From assembly GCA_035513275.1 (NCBI GenBank), contig DATKCJ010000332.1, positions 1 to 13,415 of the forward strand: 13,415 bases of DNA, read 5' to 3'. Within the stretch, counting starts at the first letter, position 1. Each line of letters starts with the position of its first letter. Source of the DNA: DATKCJ01 sp035513275 (GTDB lineage Bacteria > Verrucomicrobiota > Verrucomicrobiia > Opitutales > Opitutaceae). Shown here in pieces: positions 7,650 through 13,415 of this stretch. A program made the translations under genes and the position numbers. The notes below the pieces were generated by a model, which saw only the letters and a program-made list of their open reading frames with translations, did not search any database and had not been told where the DNA came from.

Positions 7650-8906
7650 ATGTCCGAGAAGCCAAAGCTCACCATGATCGTCGTCGACGACGAGGAGGGC
7701 CCGCGCACCTCTATCCGGATGGTCTTCAAGAACGAGTTCAACGTTCAGACGTTTTCCGACGGCGACCTCGCACTGGAGTGGGCCCGCCAGAACCCCATCC
7801 ACATCGCGATCCTCGACATCCGCATGGCCGGCAAGACCGGCATCGAGATTCTCCAGGGGCTGAAGCACATCGACCAGCACATCGAGGTCATCATGCTCAC
7901 CGCCTACGAGACGCTCGACACCGCCAAGCAGGCCCTCCGCCTCGGCGCAGCCGACTATCTCAACAAGCCCTTCGACCTCACGACCATTCGCGAGGCCGTC
8001 GGCCGCGCGATCCGTCTGCGCCAGATTTCGGAAAACGTTTCCGTCAACGCCGACCGCCTCAACCAGCTCAGCGAGCAGCTCAACGACGCATTCTCCCGCG
8101 AGGAGATGACGCGCACCGCAAACGAGATCTACGCCGGCGTCATCCACGACCTCAACAATCCGCTCACGATCATCAGCGGCTTCGTCGAGATCCTTCAAAA
8201 CCGCCTCGCGCGCGCGTCCACCCTCGCGGGCCGCGATCTCGACAGCGTACGCGAAAACCTCGCCGCCATCTCGCGCCAGGTGAAGACGTGCTGCGCGATC
8301 GCCTCGCGCTACCTCCGCGTCATGCGCCGCGTCGCCAACGATACCGACTGGATCGCCGTCAACCAGATACTCTCCGACCTCGAGGCGCTCGTCCGCAGCC
8401 ATCCTTCGCTCGGCAGCAGTCGCATCGAGATCACCCAGCTCGAGAACGACATGGCCGCGGCCGTCAACGCCACGGACCTGATCCAGATCCTGCTCAACAT
8501 CGTCGTCAACGCGCTGCAGAGCACCGACAAGGCGCAGGTCGTGCGCATCGGCGCTGTGCTTCAGAGCCAGCCGTGCAACCTCGCGGTGTTCGCGAACAAG
8601 TCCGACGAGATTTATTTCGGCTCCGACACGTTTGCCAACACCGCGCCGCTCGTCTCAATCACCGTGCAGGACGAGGGCTCCGGAATTTCTCCCGAGATCC
8701 TTCCGAAAATCCTCGAGACCTACTTTACCACCAAGGAGCCCGGCAAGGGAACCGGGCTCGGCCTGTCCATCGTCACGCGCCTCGTGAAGGCGAGTCACGG
8801 TTGCCTGCGCATCAAGACACGCCCCGGCGAAGGCACGACGATGACAGTCTGGTTTCCTGCACACACGGTCCCCGCGGCGGAGCCCGAGCCGTCCGGGTCC
8901 ACCTGA
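7650..8906 (+). CDS. Receiver-histidine kinase hybrid (N-terminal REC, C-terminal kinase)
   Basis: 418 residues, soluble. Residues about 8-123 are a canonical receiver: VVDDEE, phosphoacceptor D56 (ILDIRM), T of MLTAYE, and K106 (NKPFD). Residues about 150-410 are a kinase with H166 in IHDLNNPL, N287, DEGSGI at 341-346, YFTTKEPG, and GTGLGL at 367-372. A receiver placed before a kinase output, with no DNA-binding domain, is the architecture of Ralstonia PhcR, and this is the only intact phosphoacceptor Asp among the signalling proteins here. It could therefore receive phosphate from the membrane kinase or the soluble kinase upstream. The ATG at 7650 is preferred to an in-frame TTG at 7611 because the receiver begins a few residues after it. 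The gap to the preceding gene is 91 bp with no evident terminator; rmuC follows after 5 bp. Confidence 0.88.
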   Translation: MSEKPKLTMIVVDDEEGPRTSIRMVFKNEFNVQTFSDGDLALEWARQNPIHIAILDIRMAGKTGIEILQGLKHIDQHIEVIMLTAYETLDTAKQALRLGAADYLNKPFDLTTIREAVGRAIRLRQISENVSVNADRLNQLSEQLNDAFSREEMTRTANEIYAGVIHDLNNPLTIISGFVEILQNRLARASTLAGRDLDSVRENLAAISRQVKTCCAIASRYLRVMRRVANDTDWIAVNQILSDLEALVRSHPSLGSSRIEITQLENDMAAAVNATDLIQILLNIVVNALQSTDKAQVVRIGAVLQSQPCNLAVFANKSDEIYFGSDTFANTAPLVSITVQDEGSGISPEILPKILETYFTTKEPGKGTGLGLSIVTRLVKASHGCLRIKTRPGEGTTMTVWFPAHTVPAAEPEPSGST

Positions 8907-8911
8907 CTCTC

Positions 8912-10204
8912 GTGGAGTGGCTATTCGCCATCGCGGGAGCAGTCGTCGGCGCAGTGGGCGCATGGCTGGTGCTGCGGACACGCGAAGCCACGCTCGCCGT
9001 GCGCACGACCGCGGCCGAGGCCGCCGCCGCGAAACTCGAGGCCGAACTCTCCGCCCATCGCGCGCGAGTGCTCGAGCTCGAAACTTCCGCCGCGGGCCTG
9101 CGCGCGAGGCTCGAGGAGTTGCAGGATGCGAAGACGCGGCTCACCGAGACGTTCAACGCCGCCGCAGCCGAGGCGCTCAAGGGCAGCAGCGAGCAGTTCC
9201 TCAAGCTCGCACAAGCGCACCTCTCCCAGTTTCAGGAAGGCGCGAAGGGCGACCTCGAGAAACGCCAGCTCGCGATCGATGCGCTCGTGAAGCCGCTTCG
9301 CGAATCGCTCGACAAAGTCGACGGCAAGATCGGCGAGCTCGAGAAAAACCGAGCCGGCGCCTACAGTCAGCTTTCGGAGCAGCTCAAGAATCTCGGCGCA
9401 CAGCAGGCCGCGCTTCATGGTGAGACGGCGAAGCTCTCCACCGCGCTCAGCGCCACGAAGACCTCCGGCACGTGGGGCGAAATCCAGTTGCGCCGCGTCG
9501 TCGAGCTCGCGGGCATGGTCGAGCACTGCGATTTCACCGAGCAGGAAGTCAGCGGTGCGAGCCGTCCCGATCTCGTCGTGAAGCTCCCGCTCGGCCAGCA
9601 GATCGTCGTCGACGCCAAGGCGCCGACCGACGCTTACCGCGAGGCCGCAGCCGCCACCGATCCCAACGTGCGCGCCGCCAAGCTCATCGAGCACGCGGCT
9701 CGCGTGCGCGCGCATGTCGACTCACTCTCGGCTCGCGCGTATTGGGAACAGTTCCAACCTTCGCCCGAACTCGTCGTGCTCTTCCTCCCCGGCGATCAGT
9801 TTCTCGCCGCTGCACTCGAGGCCGACCCCGCACTCATGGATCGCGCGATTCGCTCGCGCGTGCTGCTCGTCACGCCCTCGACACTCATCGCACTTCTCAA
9901 GGCCGCCGCCTACGGCTGGCGGCACGACGCGCTCTCCAAGAACGCCGAGGAGATCTCGAAACTCGGCCGCGACCTCTATGATCGTGTGGTGACGTTCGCC
10001 GATCACTTCGAGAGAATGCGCAAAGGTCTCGGCGGCGCCGTCGCAGCCTACAACAACGCCGTAGGCTCGCTCGAGCGCAGCGTGCTGCCCGGCGCGCGGA
10101 AATTCTCCGAACTCGGCGTCAGCGGCGCCAAGCCGCTGCCCACGCTCGATCCAGTCGACGAGTCGCTGAGGGAAATCACCACGCCCGAACTCCGGCGCGA
10201 ATAG
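8912..10204 (+). CDS. rmuC: DNA recombination protein RmuC
   Basis: 430 residues of RmuC-family protein. Residues 3-21 form one N-terminal membrane helix, and 25-80 an Ala/Glu/Leu-rich coiled coil. The RmuC domain covers roughly 110-400, with the family blocks TSGTWGE at 184-190, RPDLVVKLP, VVDAKAP (D234, K236), and LVTPSTLIALL. In E. coli RmuC limits recombination at inverted repeats and is thought to act as a nuclease-like factor; biochemical activity is not settled. The start is taken as the GTG at 8912, because the hydrophobic helix begins immediately and the reading frame further upstream is a shadow of the receiver-kinase gene. It follows that gene by only 5 bp, so the two are probably co-transcribed, an unexpected pairing with signalling genes. 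No ribosome site is obvious. Confidence 0.93.
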   Translation: MEWLFAIAGAVVGAVGAWLVLRTREATLAVRTTAAEAAAAKLEAELSAHRARVLELETSAAGLRARLEELQDAKTRLTETFNAAAAEALKGSSEQFLKLAQAHLSQFQEGAKGDLEKRQLAIDALVKPLRESLDKVDGKIGELEKNRAGAYSQLSEQLKNLGAQQAALHGETAKLSTALSATKTSGTWGEIQLRRVVELAGMVEHCDFTEQEVSGASRPDLVVKLPLGQQIVVDAKAPTDAYREAAAATDPNVRAAKLIEHAARVRAHVDSLSARAYWEQFQPSPELVVLFLPGDQFLAAALEADPALMDRAIRSRVLLVTPSTLIALLKAAAYGWRHDALSKNAEEISKLGRDLYDRVVTFADHFERMRKGLGGAVAAYNNAVGSLERSVLPGARKFSELGVSGAKPLPTLDPVDESLREITTPELRRE

Positions 10205-10217
10205 GCACACGGGTTTT

Positions 10218-10248
10218 GAACCGCGAAAAACGCGCAGAGACGCTAAGG
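10218..10248 (+). repeat. ACCGCGAA-type repeat, left arm
   Basis: A 31-base block beginning GAACCGCGAA and ending CGCTAAGG. Its reverse complement occurs at 10409-10439 with 26 of 31 positions identical. Internally it is built of degenerate CGCGAA/CGCAGA-like units about 9 bases apart. Such units are a recurrent style of intergenic repeat in several environmental phyla (recalled, not searched). Confidence 0.6.
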
Positions 10249-10262
10249 TGAAAACGGAGAGA

Positions 10263-10287
10263 CACGAATTTCACGAATCGACACGAA
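10263..10287 (+). repeat. Three CACGAA units
   Basis: CACGAA occurs at 10263-10268, 10272-10277 and 10282-10287, at 9- and 10-base intervals. The period matches the unit spacing in the adjacent ACCGCGAA-type block, suggesting the same repeat family. Function unknown. Confidence 0.45.
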
Positions 10288-10373
10288 GCGGATCGGGAAA
10301 ATGGATTGTTTTGAACGACGGCCAGACCACGACCATGAATCATGAATCCCGCGCAGACTTGCGGACATTCGTG

Positions 10374-10391
10374 CTCTGCTGGCCAGCAGAG
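10374..10391. repeat. Perfect 18-bp palindrome
   Basis: CTCTGCTGGCCAGCAGAG is a perfect palindrome with no spacer, about 170 bp after the rmuC stop. As RNA it could form a short hairpin with GGCC at its tip, but there is no T-run, so it is not a standard intrinsic terminator. It may instead be a protein-binding site for the downstream MOSC gene. Confidence 0.4.
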
Positions 10392-10408
10392 TGTCGAAAC
10401 CTCTAATC

Positions 10409-10439
10409 CCTTCGCGGCTCTTCGCGTCCTTCGCGGTTC
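10409..10439 (-). repeat. ACCGCGAA-type repeat, right arm (inverted)
   Basis: This 31-base block is the inverted partner of the repeat at 10218-10248. It reads as degenerate CTTCGCG units (CCTTCGCGG, CTTCGCGTC, CTTCGCGGTTC) and begins shortly after the 18-bp palindrome. The two arms enclose about 160 bp. Confidence 0.6.
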
Positions 10440-10445
10440 CCCTCG

Positions 10446-10500
10446 TCCCTCACTCCCTCACTCCCTGTTTCCCTCTCATTTCCTCCTTGGTTCACTCCTG
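10446..10500 (+). repeat. Pyrimidine-rich tract with TCCCTCAC tandem units
   Basis: TCCCTCAC occurs twice in tandem (10446-10461), followed by a partial copy and further CT-rich sequence up to about 10500. Purines are very rare over some 55 bases on this strand. It lies just upstream of the MOSC start and would be transcribed as a CU-rich leader. Possibly a leader with low structure, possibly only low-complexity DNA. Confidence 0.45.
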
Positions 10501-10525
10501 ATTCGCTTTGATTGACCATCCCTCC

Positions 10526-11365
10526 ATGCAGGTCAGCTCGCTCCACATCCACCCGGTGAAATCGTGCCGCGGACTCGCGGTGCTCGAGATGGACATCGAC
10601 ACCATCGGCCCCGTCGACGACCGCCGCTTTCTCATCGTCGATGCCAACGGTCGATTCCTGACGCAACGCGAGCATCCGCAGATGGCGAAGATCCGTGTCC
10701 GCCCGTCGGCCGGCAACTGGACGTTTTCGGTCGATCACCATCACCTCCAACCCGTCGAAGTGCCGAAGCGCCCGCCCGTCGGCGTGTCGCCGCGCGAGGT
10801 GACCATCTGGCGCGACACTGTCCTCGCTGAGGATTGCGGCGACGAGATCGCGACGCTGCTCACCGGATTGCTCGGCAGTCCCGTGCGGCTCGTGCGTGCG
10901 GCCCGCGATTACAAGCGCACGATTCCAGAGAAGCGCACGCCCGAAGCACTCAAGGCTCGCGGCGGATCACTCGTGGCGTTCGGCGATGCGTTTCCATTCC
11001 TCATCACTTCGATTGCGTCGATCGGCGACCTCAACTCCCGGCTCGAAGTGCCTGTGCCAATGGATCGCTTCCGGCCGAACATCGTCGTGACCGGCTGCGG
11101 ACCCTACTACGAGGACACTTGGACGCGCATCCGCATCGGCAACGTCGAACTGCACGCGGCCGGGCCGTGTGGTCGCTGCGTCGTAATCACGACCGACCAA
11201 CACACCGGCGAGCGCGCAAAGGAGCCGCTCGCGACGCTCTCGACCTATCGTCGCGGCGCCGACGGTGCCGTGCAGTTCGGCCAGAACTTCGTCCACGCCC
11301 CCGATCACGGCACCATCCGCGTCGGCGACACGGTTACGATCCTCGAGAAGCGCGAAGAGAGTTGA
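10526..11365 (+). CDS. MOSC-domain protein, mARC/YcbX-type molybdenum cofactor enzyme
   Basis: 279 residues. An N-terminal beta-barrel domain (about 1-110, starting LHIHPVKSCRG, with FLTQREHP) is followed by a MOSC domain (about 150-275) containing MDRFRPNIVV, GPCGRCVVITT, EPLATLSTYRR and FGQNF. By comparison with eukaryotic mARC, Cys218 (the second Cys of CGRC) should be the molybdenum ligand. The length matches the two-domain form without the C-terminal ferredoxin domain found in E. coli YcbX, so an external electron donor would be required. The family reduces N-hydroxylated compounds, but the natural substrate here is unknown. The ATG at 10526 is preferred to the in-frame TTG at 10508. There is no Shine-Dalgarno site upstream, only a pyrimidine-rich leader. 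The gene stands alone and faces the polymerase gene. Confidence 0.9.
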   Translation: MQVSSLHIHPVKSCRGLAVLEMDIDTIGPVDDRRFLIVDANGRFLTQREHPQMAKIRVRPSAGNWTFSVDHHHLQPVEVPKRPPVGVSPREVTIWRDTVLAEDCGDEIATLLTGLLGSPVRLVRAARDYKRTIPEKRTPEALKARGGSLVAFGDAFPFLITSIASIGDLNSRLEVPVPMDRFRPNIVVTGCGPYYEDTWTRIRIGNVELHAAGPCGRCVVITTDQHTGERAKEPLATLSTYRRGADGAVQFGQNFVHAPDHGTIRVGDTVTILEKREES

Positions 11366-11374
11366 GCCGGAGGC

Positions 11375-11400
11375 AAGGTATGGCGGGACCGCCCTACCTT
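11375..11400. terminator. Hairpin between convergent genes, candidate bidirectional terminator
   Basis: AAGGTA and GGCGG pair with CCGCC and TACCTT around a 2-base loop, with a single mismatch in the stem (11375-11400). It lies in the 51-bp gap between the stops of the MOSC gene and the oppositely oriented polymerase gene, where a bidirectional terminator is expected. It lacks a clear T-run, so termination would not be classical. It could equally be a copy of a dispersed palindromic repeat. Confidence 0.5.
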
Positions 11401-11416
11401 CGGAAGCGAACTCCTC

Positions 11417-12715
11417 TCACCACGCTTCCGGTTCGGGCGACGCGGGCTTTGGCGGTTTCTTGAGGCGCCTTTGATAGCTCCGGTCGATCTCCTCGATCTC
11501 GGGCTCCGGGATGCGGGTGAAGGCGATGCGCATGGGCGCGTCCTTCGTCGCGCCGTGCGCGCCGCCGAGATAGACCGTGTTCTTGCCAAACACCTTGTTG
11601 AGGTGATCGACGGCATCGAAGAGGCGGCCGTGCGCCTGCGCCGCCGGTTCCTCGAACAAATCGGGCGTGTGCATCCGGAGGTCGATCAGGTCCGTCAAAT
11701 GCACGCCGAGGCGCATCGGTTTGCGACGGAGGAATTTCTCGGGAAGTTTTCGCCACAGGTCGTTCAACGCGCGGGTGAGTCGCAGTGTATCCTGAGTTTC
11801 GCTCAAACGGATGCTCTCCGACCAGTGCGTCTCGTCCGCGTAATCGATGGAGAGAGTCAACGCGCCGGCGTATTGCCGGGAATGGCGCAGGCGCATCGCG
11901 GCCTTTTGCAGCAGCCGGTGCAGCACGGCGAGCGTGTCGGCGTGGTTGCGCTTGTCTGGCGGCAGCACGTGACCATGGCCAATGCTCTGGCCGCTCTTCT
12001 GCTCGAAGAAAGGCAGGTCCTCGCAGTGAAGCAGCCGCCAGATCTGTTCGCCGCGCACGCCTCCCCAGATTCCCCGGAACTCGGCCTTCCTCGCGGCGAA
12101 GAGCTGAGCCATCGTGGTGATTCCGTGCTCGGCGAGGCGGCGCTGGATGTTGGGACCAATGCCTGCGATGTCGCCGGGCGCGAGATGCAGGAGTTTTGCC
12201 GGAACGTCCTCGTCGTCGAGGATCACGAGCCCGTCGGGCTTCTGCATGTCGGAGGCGACCTTGGCCAGCAACCACGTCGGCGCGATCCCGATGGAGCTGC
12301 GCAGCAAGGCGCCGGTCTCGTCGGCGATCTTGCACTTGATCCTTTTCGCCAGGTCCTCGGCTTCGGTGCGAGACAGCAGCGCATGCAGCCGGGCCGTCAC
12401 CTCGTCGATGGACTGGACCTCCATCTCCGCCACGAGCGAGGCGACGATGTCTTTCAGCCGCCGGTGATAGTTGATGTAAACCTCGGGCCGCGCCTCGACG
12501 ATGACGATGTCGGGACAAATCCGGCGGGCATCGGCGACACGGACGTTGCGCTTCAAGCCGGCAGCCTTGGCCTCGAGACTCACGGCGACACAGCCGGTGG
12601 TCTCGGCCATCACGGGCACGATGCCCACAGGCCGTCCGCGAAGTTCCGGCCGCTCCTGCTGCTCCACCGAAGCGAAGAAGGAGTTGAAATCAATTGTGAG
12701 ATAGCGAAGCGGCAC
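11417..12715 (-). CDS. Y-family DNA polymerase (DinB/Pol IV-like)
   Basis: 432 residues of Y-family translesion polymerase. Metal-binding residues are present: D9 in TIDFNSFFASVEQ, and the D-E pair in QSIDEV. The fingers/palm block SIGIAPTWLLAKVASDMQK and the helix-hairpin-helix region IAGIGPNIQRRL follow. The C-terminal half would form the little finger, followed by a basic and Pro-rich tail (RRLKKPPKPASPEP). The retained catalytic residues argue against an inactive ImuB-type protein. SIDE is followed by V rather than the A usual in DinB, so assignment to dinB proper is left open. The GTG start at 12715 puts the first catalytic Asp at residue 9, as expected for the family. No imuA, dnaE2 or lexA is adjacent, and no SOS-type CTG-N10-CAG box is seen upstream. 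Confidence 0.92.
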   Translation of the reverse strand: MPLRYLTIDFNSFFASVEQQERPELRGRPVGIVPVMAETTGCVAVSLEAKAAGLKRNVRVADARRICPDIVIVEARPEVYINYHRRLKDIVASLVAEMEVQSIDEVTARLHALLSRTEAEDLAKRIKCKIADETGALLRSSIGIAPTWLLAKVASDMQKPDGLVILDDEDVPAKLLHLAPGDIAGIGPNIQRRLAEHGITTMAQLFAARKAEFRGIWGGVRGEQIWRLLHCEDLPFFEQKSGQSIGHGHVLPPDKRNHADTLAVLHRLLQKAAMRLRHSRQYAGALTLSIDYADETHWSESIRLSETQDTLRLTRALNDLWRKLPEKFLRRKPMRLGVHLTDLIDLRMHTPDLFEEPAAQAHGRLFDAVDHLNKVFGKNTVYLGGAHGATKDAPMRIAFTRIPEPEIEEIDRSYQRRLKKPPKPASPEPEAW

Positions 12716-12721
12716 ACCGAA

Positions 12722-12749
12722 ATGCTCGCCGATAACCGATGCCTGTCAA
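12722..12749 (-). promoter_or_regulatory. Candidate promoter of the Y-family polymerase gene
   Basis: On the minus strand a perfect TTGACA lies at 12749-12744, followed after 16 bases by GAGCAT (12727-12722), a mediocre -10 element. Transcription would start about at the GTG start codon at 12715, implying a leaderless or nearly leaderless mRNA, consistent with the absence of a ribosome-binding site. Confidence 0.35.
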
Positions 12750-12937
12750 AGCGGCCTTCTCACGCAGGCGATGTGCGGTCATTTCACAAACCGACCTTGC
12801 CGCGTTGGCCGTGGTTTCCCGCCCGTGCTCTATTGTCAGAACGCCGGGCGGCCTTGCGTCGCGCTCTGTCTGAATGGCATGCTGCCCCACCCGTTACCAA
12901 GTCCGCGCGGTGCATCCGCCGGCAACGACTTCACGCG

Positions 12938-13415
12938 ATGATTCCAAATCTACTCCGCTTCGAAACTCGACCTGCGCGCCACTCCACTGCTCTGCTTGGC
13001 AGCCTTGCTTTGCTTGCGAGCCCGTTGATGCAGGCGCAATCCGATCCCGCTTCGTCCCGCGAACGCATCTCGATCAACGACGACTGGACGTTCTTCAAAT
13101 ACGCCTCGGCCGATGAAGCGGACGATCTGATCTACGACGTGCGCCCGGAGATCGTCGACTCGCACGAGGGCCGGCCCGCCGACGCCAAACCCACCGAGGC
13201 CATCGACGTCGCCGCAACCCAGCGCGTTCTCAAGCCGTGGATCCTACCCTCAGGAAACGCATTCATCTTCGACCCCGCGAAGCGCCACGTTCGCCCCGAG
13301 GGCGATCCCGGCAGCGACTTTCCGTTCGTGCAGTCCGGCTTCGACGACAGTAAATGGGAGCGCGTCAAACTCCCGCACGATTGGGCGATCAAGGGACCTT
13401 TCTACACCGGGGCAG
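12938..13415 (+). CDS. Secreted GH2 beta-galactosidase-like protein, 5' part only
   Basis: An open frame from the ATG at 12938 runs off the right edge (159 complete codons). The N-terminus has basic residues, then a hydrophobic stretch (STALLGSLALLASPLMQAQ), consistent with a Sec signal peptide cleaved near AQ/SD. The mature part starts ERISINDDWTFF and later has FDDSKWERVKLPHDWAIKG, the pattern of the sugar-binding jelly-roll domain that opens glycoside hydrolase family 2 beta-galactosidases. Between these lies an Asp/Pro/Ala-rich segment. The catalytic acid and nucleophile would lie beyond the window, so substrate cannot be judged. The 222-bp gap to the divergent polymerase gene should hold its promoter, but none stands out. 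Confidence 0.82.
   Translation, partial: MIPNLLRFETRPARHSTALLGSLALLASPLMQAQSDPASSRERISINDDWTFFKYASADEADDLIYDVRPEIVDSHEGRPADAKPTEAIDVAATQRVLKPWILPSGNAFIFDPAKRHVRPEGDPGSDFPFVQSGFDDSKWERVKLPHDWAIKGPFYTGA

Larger units (their letters stand above)
10205..10525. other. Repeat-rich non-coding spacer between rmuC and the MOSC gene
   Basis: About 320 bp without a credible gene. It contains an imperfect inverted pair of ACCGCGAA-type repeats (10218-10248 and 10409-10439), three CACGAA units at 10263, 10272 and 10282, a doubled ATGAATC near 10335-10348, an 18-bp palindrome (10374-10391), and a pyrimidine-rich tract (10446-10500). Small open frames across it lack homology or codon bias. The MOSC gene's promoter must lie here, but no convincing -35/-10 pair is seen. 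Confidence 0.6.

Noticed and set aside
117..8906. Orthologous phcBSR locus
   Set aside because: The domain logic is similar, but the LuxD fusion, the order, the divergent layout and the extra kinase differ; similarity is offered only as an analogy.
7778..8911. Upstream extension of the rmuC frame
   Set aside because: It overlaps the receiver-kinase gene in another frame with Arg/Pro-rich translation; RmuC homology begins only at the GTG at 8912.
12716..12937. Small gene in the gap before the GH2 gene
   Set aside because: Short open frames here lack codon bias, ribosome sites and recognisable motifs; the gap is better read as a divergent promoter region.

Overview
The window is GC-rich chromosomal DNA with strong G/C preference at third codon positions, frequent GTG/TTG starts and few clear Shine-Dalgarno sites. 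The gene set (GAF/PAS kinases, RmuC, a MOSC protein, a Y-family polymerase, a secreted GH2 glycosidase) and the intergenic ACCGCGAA-type repeats would suit a verrucomicrobial, perhaps Opitutaceae-like, bacterium. That assignment is a guess from style; there is no marker gene.

Left part, minus strand (5352 down to 117): three genes sit in one tightly coupled operon, each stop overlapping the next start by 4 bp (GTGA, then ATGA). In transcription order they are: a fusion of a LuxD-like acyl-transferase/thioesterase (alpha/beta hydrolase with Ser-Asp-His triad) to a class I SAM-dependent methyltransferase; a 709-residue membrane histidine kinase with a 7TM-type N-terminus, a GAF-like region and an intact kinase core; and a cytosolic protein with GAF-like, PAS-like, degenerate GGDEF-like and receiver domains, the receiver carrying Glu in place of the phosphoacceptor Asp. 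Beyond the operon end, two AT-rich copies of one 21-bp palindrome lie at 34-54 and 81-101 and look like operators for a gene left of the window.

Middle, plus strand (5501 to 10204): after a divergent intergenic region come a soluble histidine kinase (pseudo-receiver, Pro-rich linker, GAF, PAS, kinase core), a receiver-histidine kinase hybrid with an intact phosphoacceptor, and rmuC starting 5 bp after it.

Right part: a repeat-rich 0.3-kb spacer, a MOSC-domain (mARC/YcbX-type) gene, a hairpin between convergent genes, a minus-strand Y-family DNA polymerase, and the 5' end of a secreted GH2 beta-galactosidase-like gene cut by the window edge.

Main hypothesis: the divergent five-gene block is a self-contained acyl-signal system. 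The LuxD-methyltransferase fusion would release a fatty acid from an acyl thioester and methylate it or a derivative, the membrane kinase would sense it, and the cytosolic kinases and receivers would relay the signal. The logic resembles PhcB/PhcS/PhcR of Ralstonia (methyltransferase-made hydroxy fatty acid methyl ester, membrane kinase, receiver-kinase), but orthology is not claimed. No DNA-binding output domain is visible in any of the five proteins.
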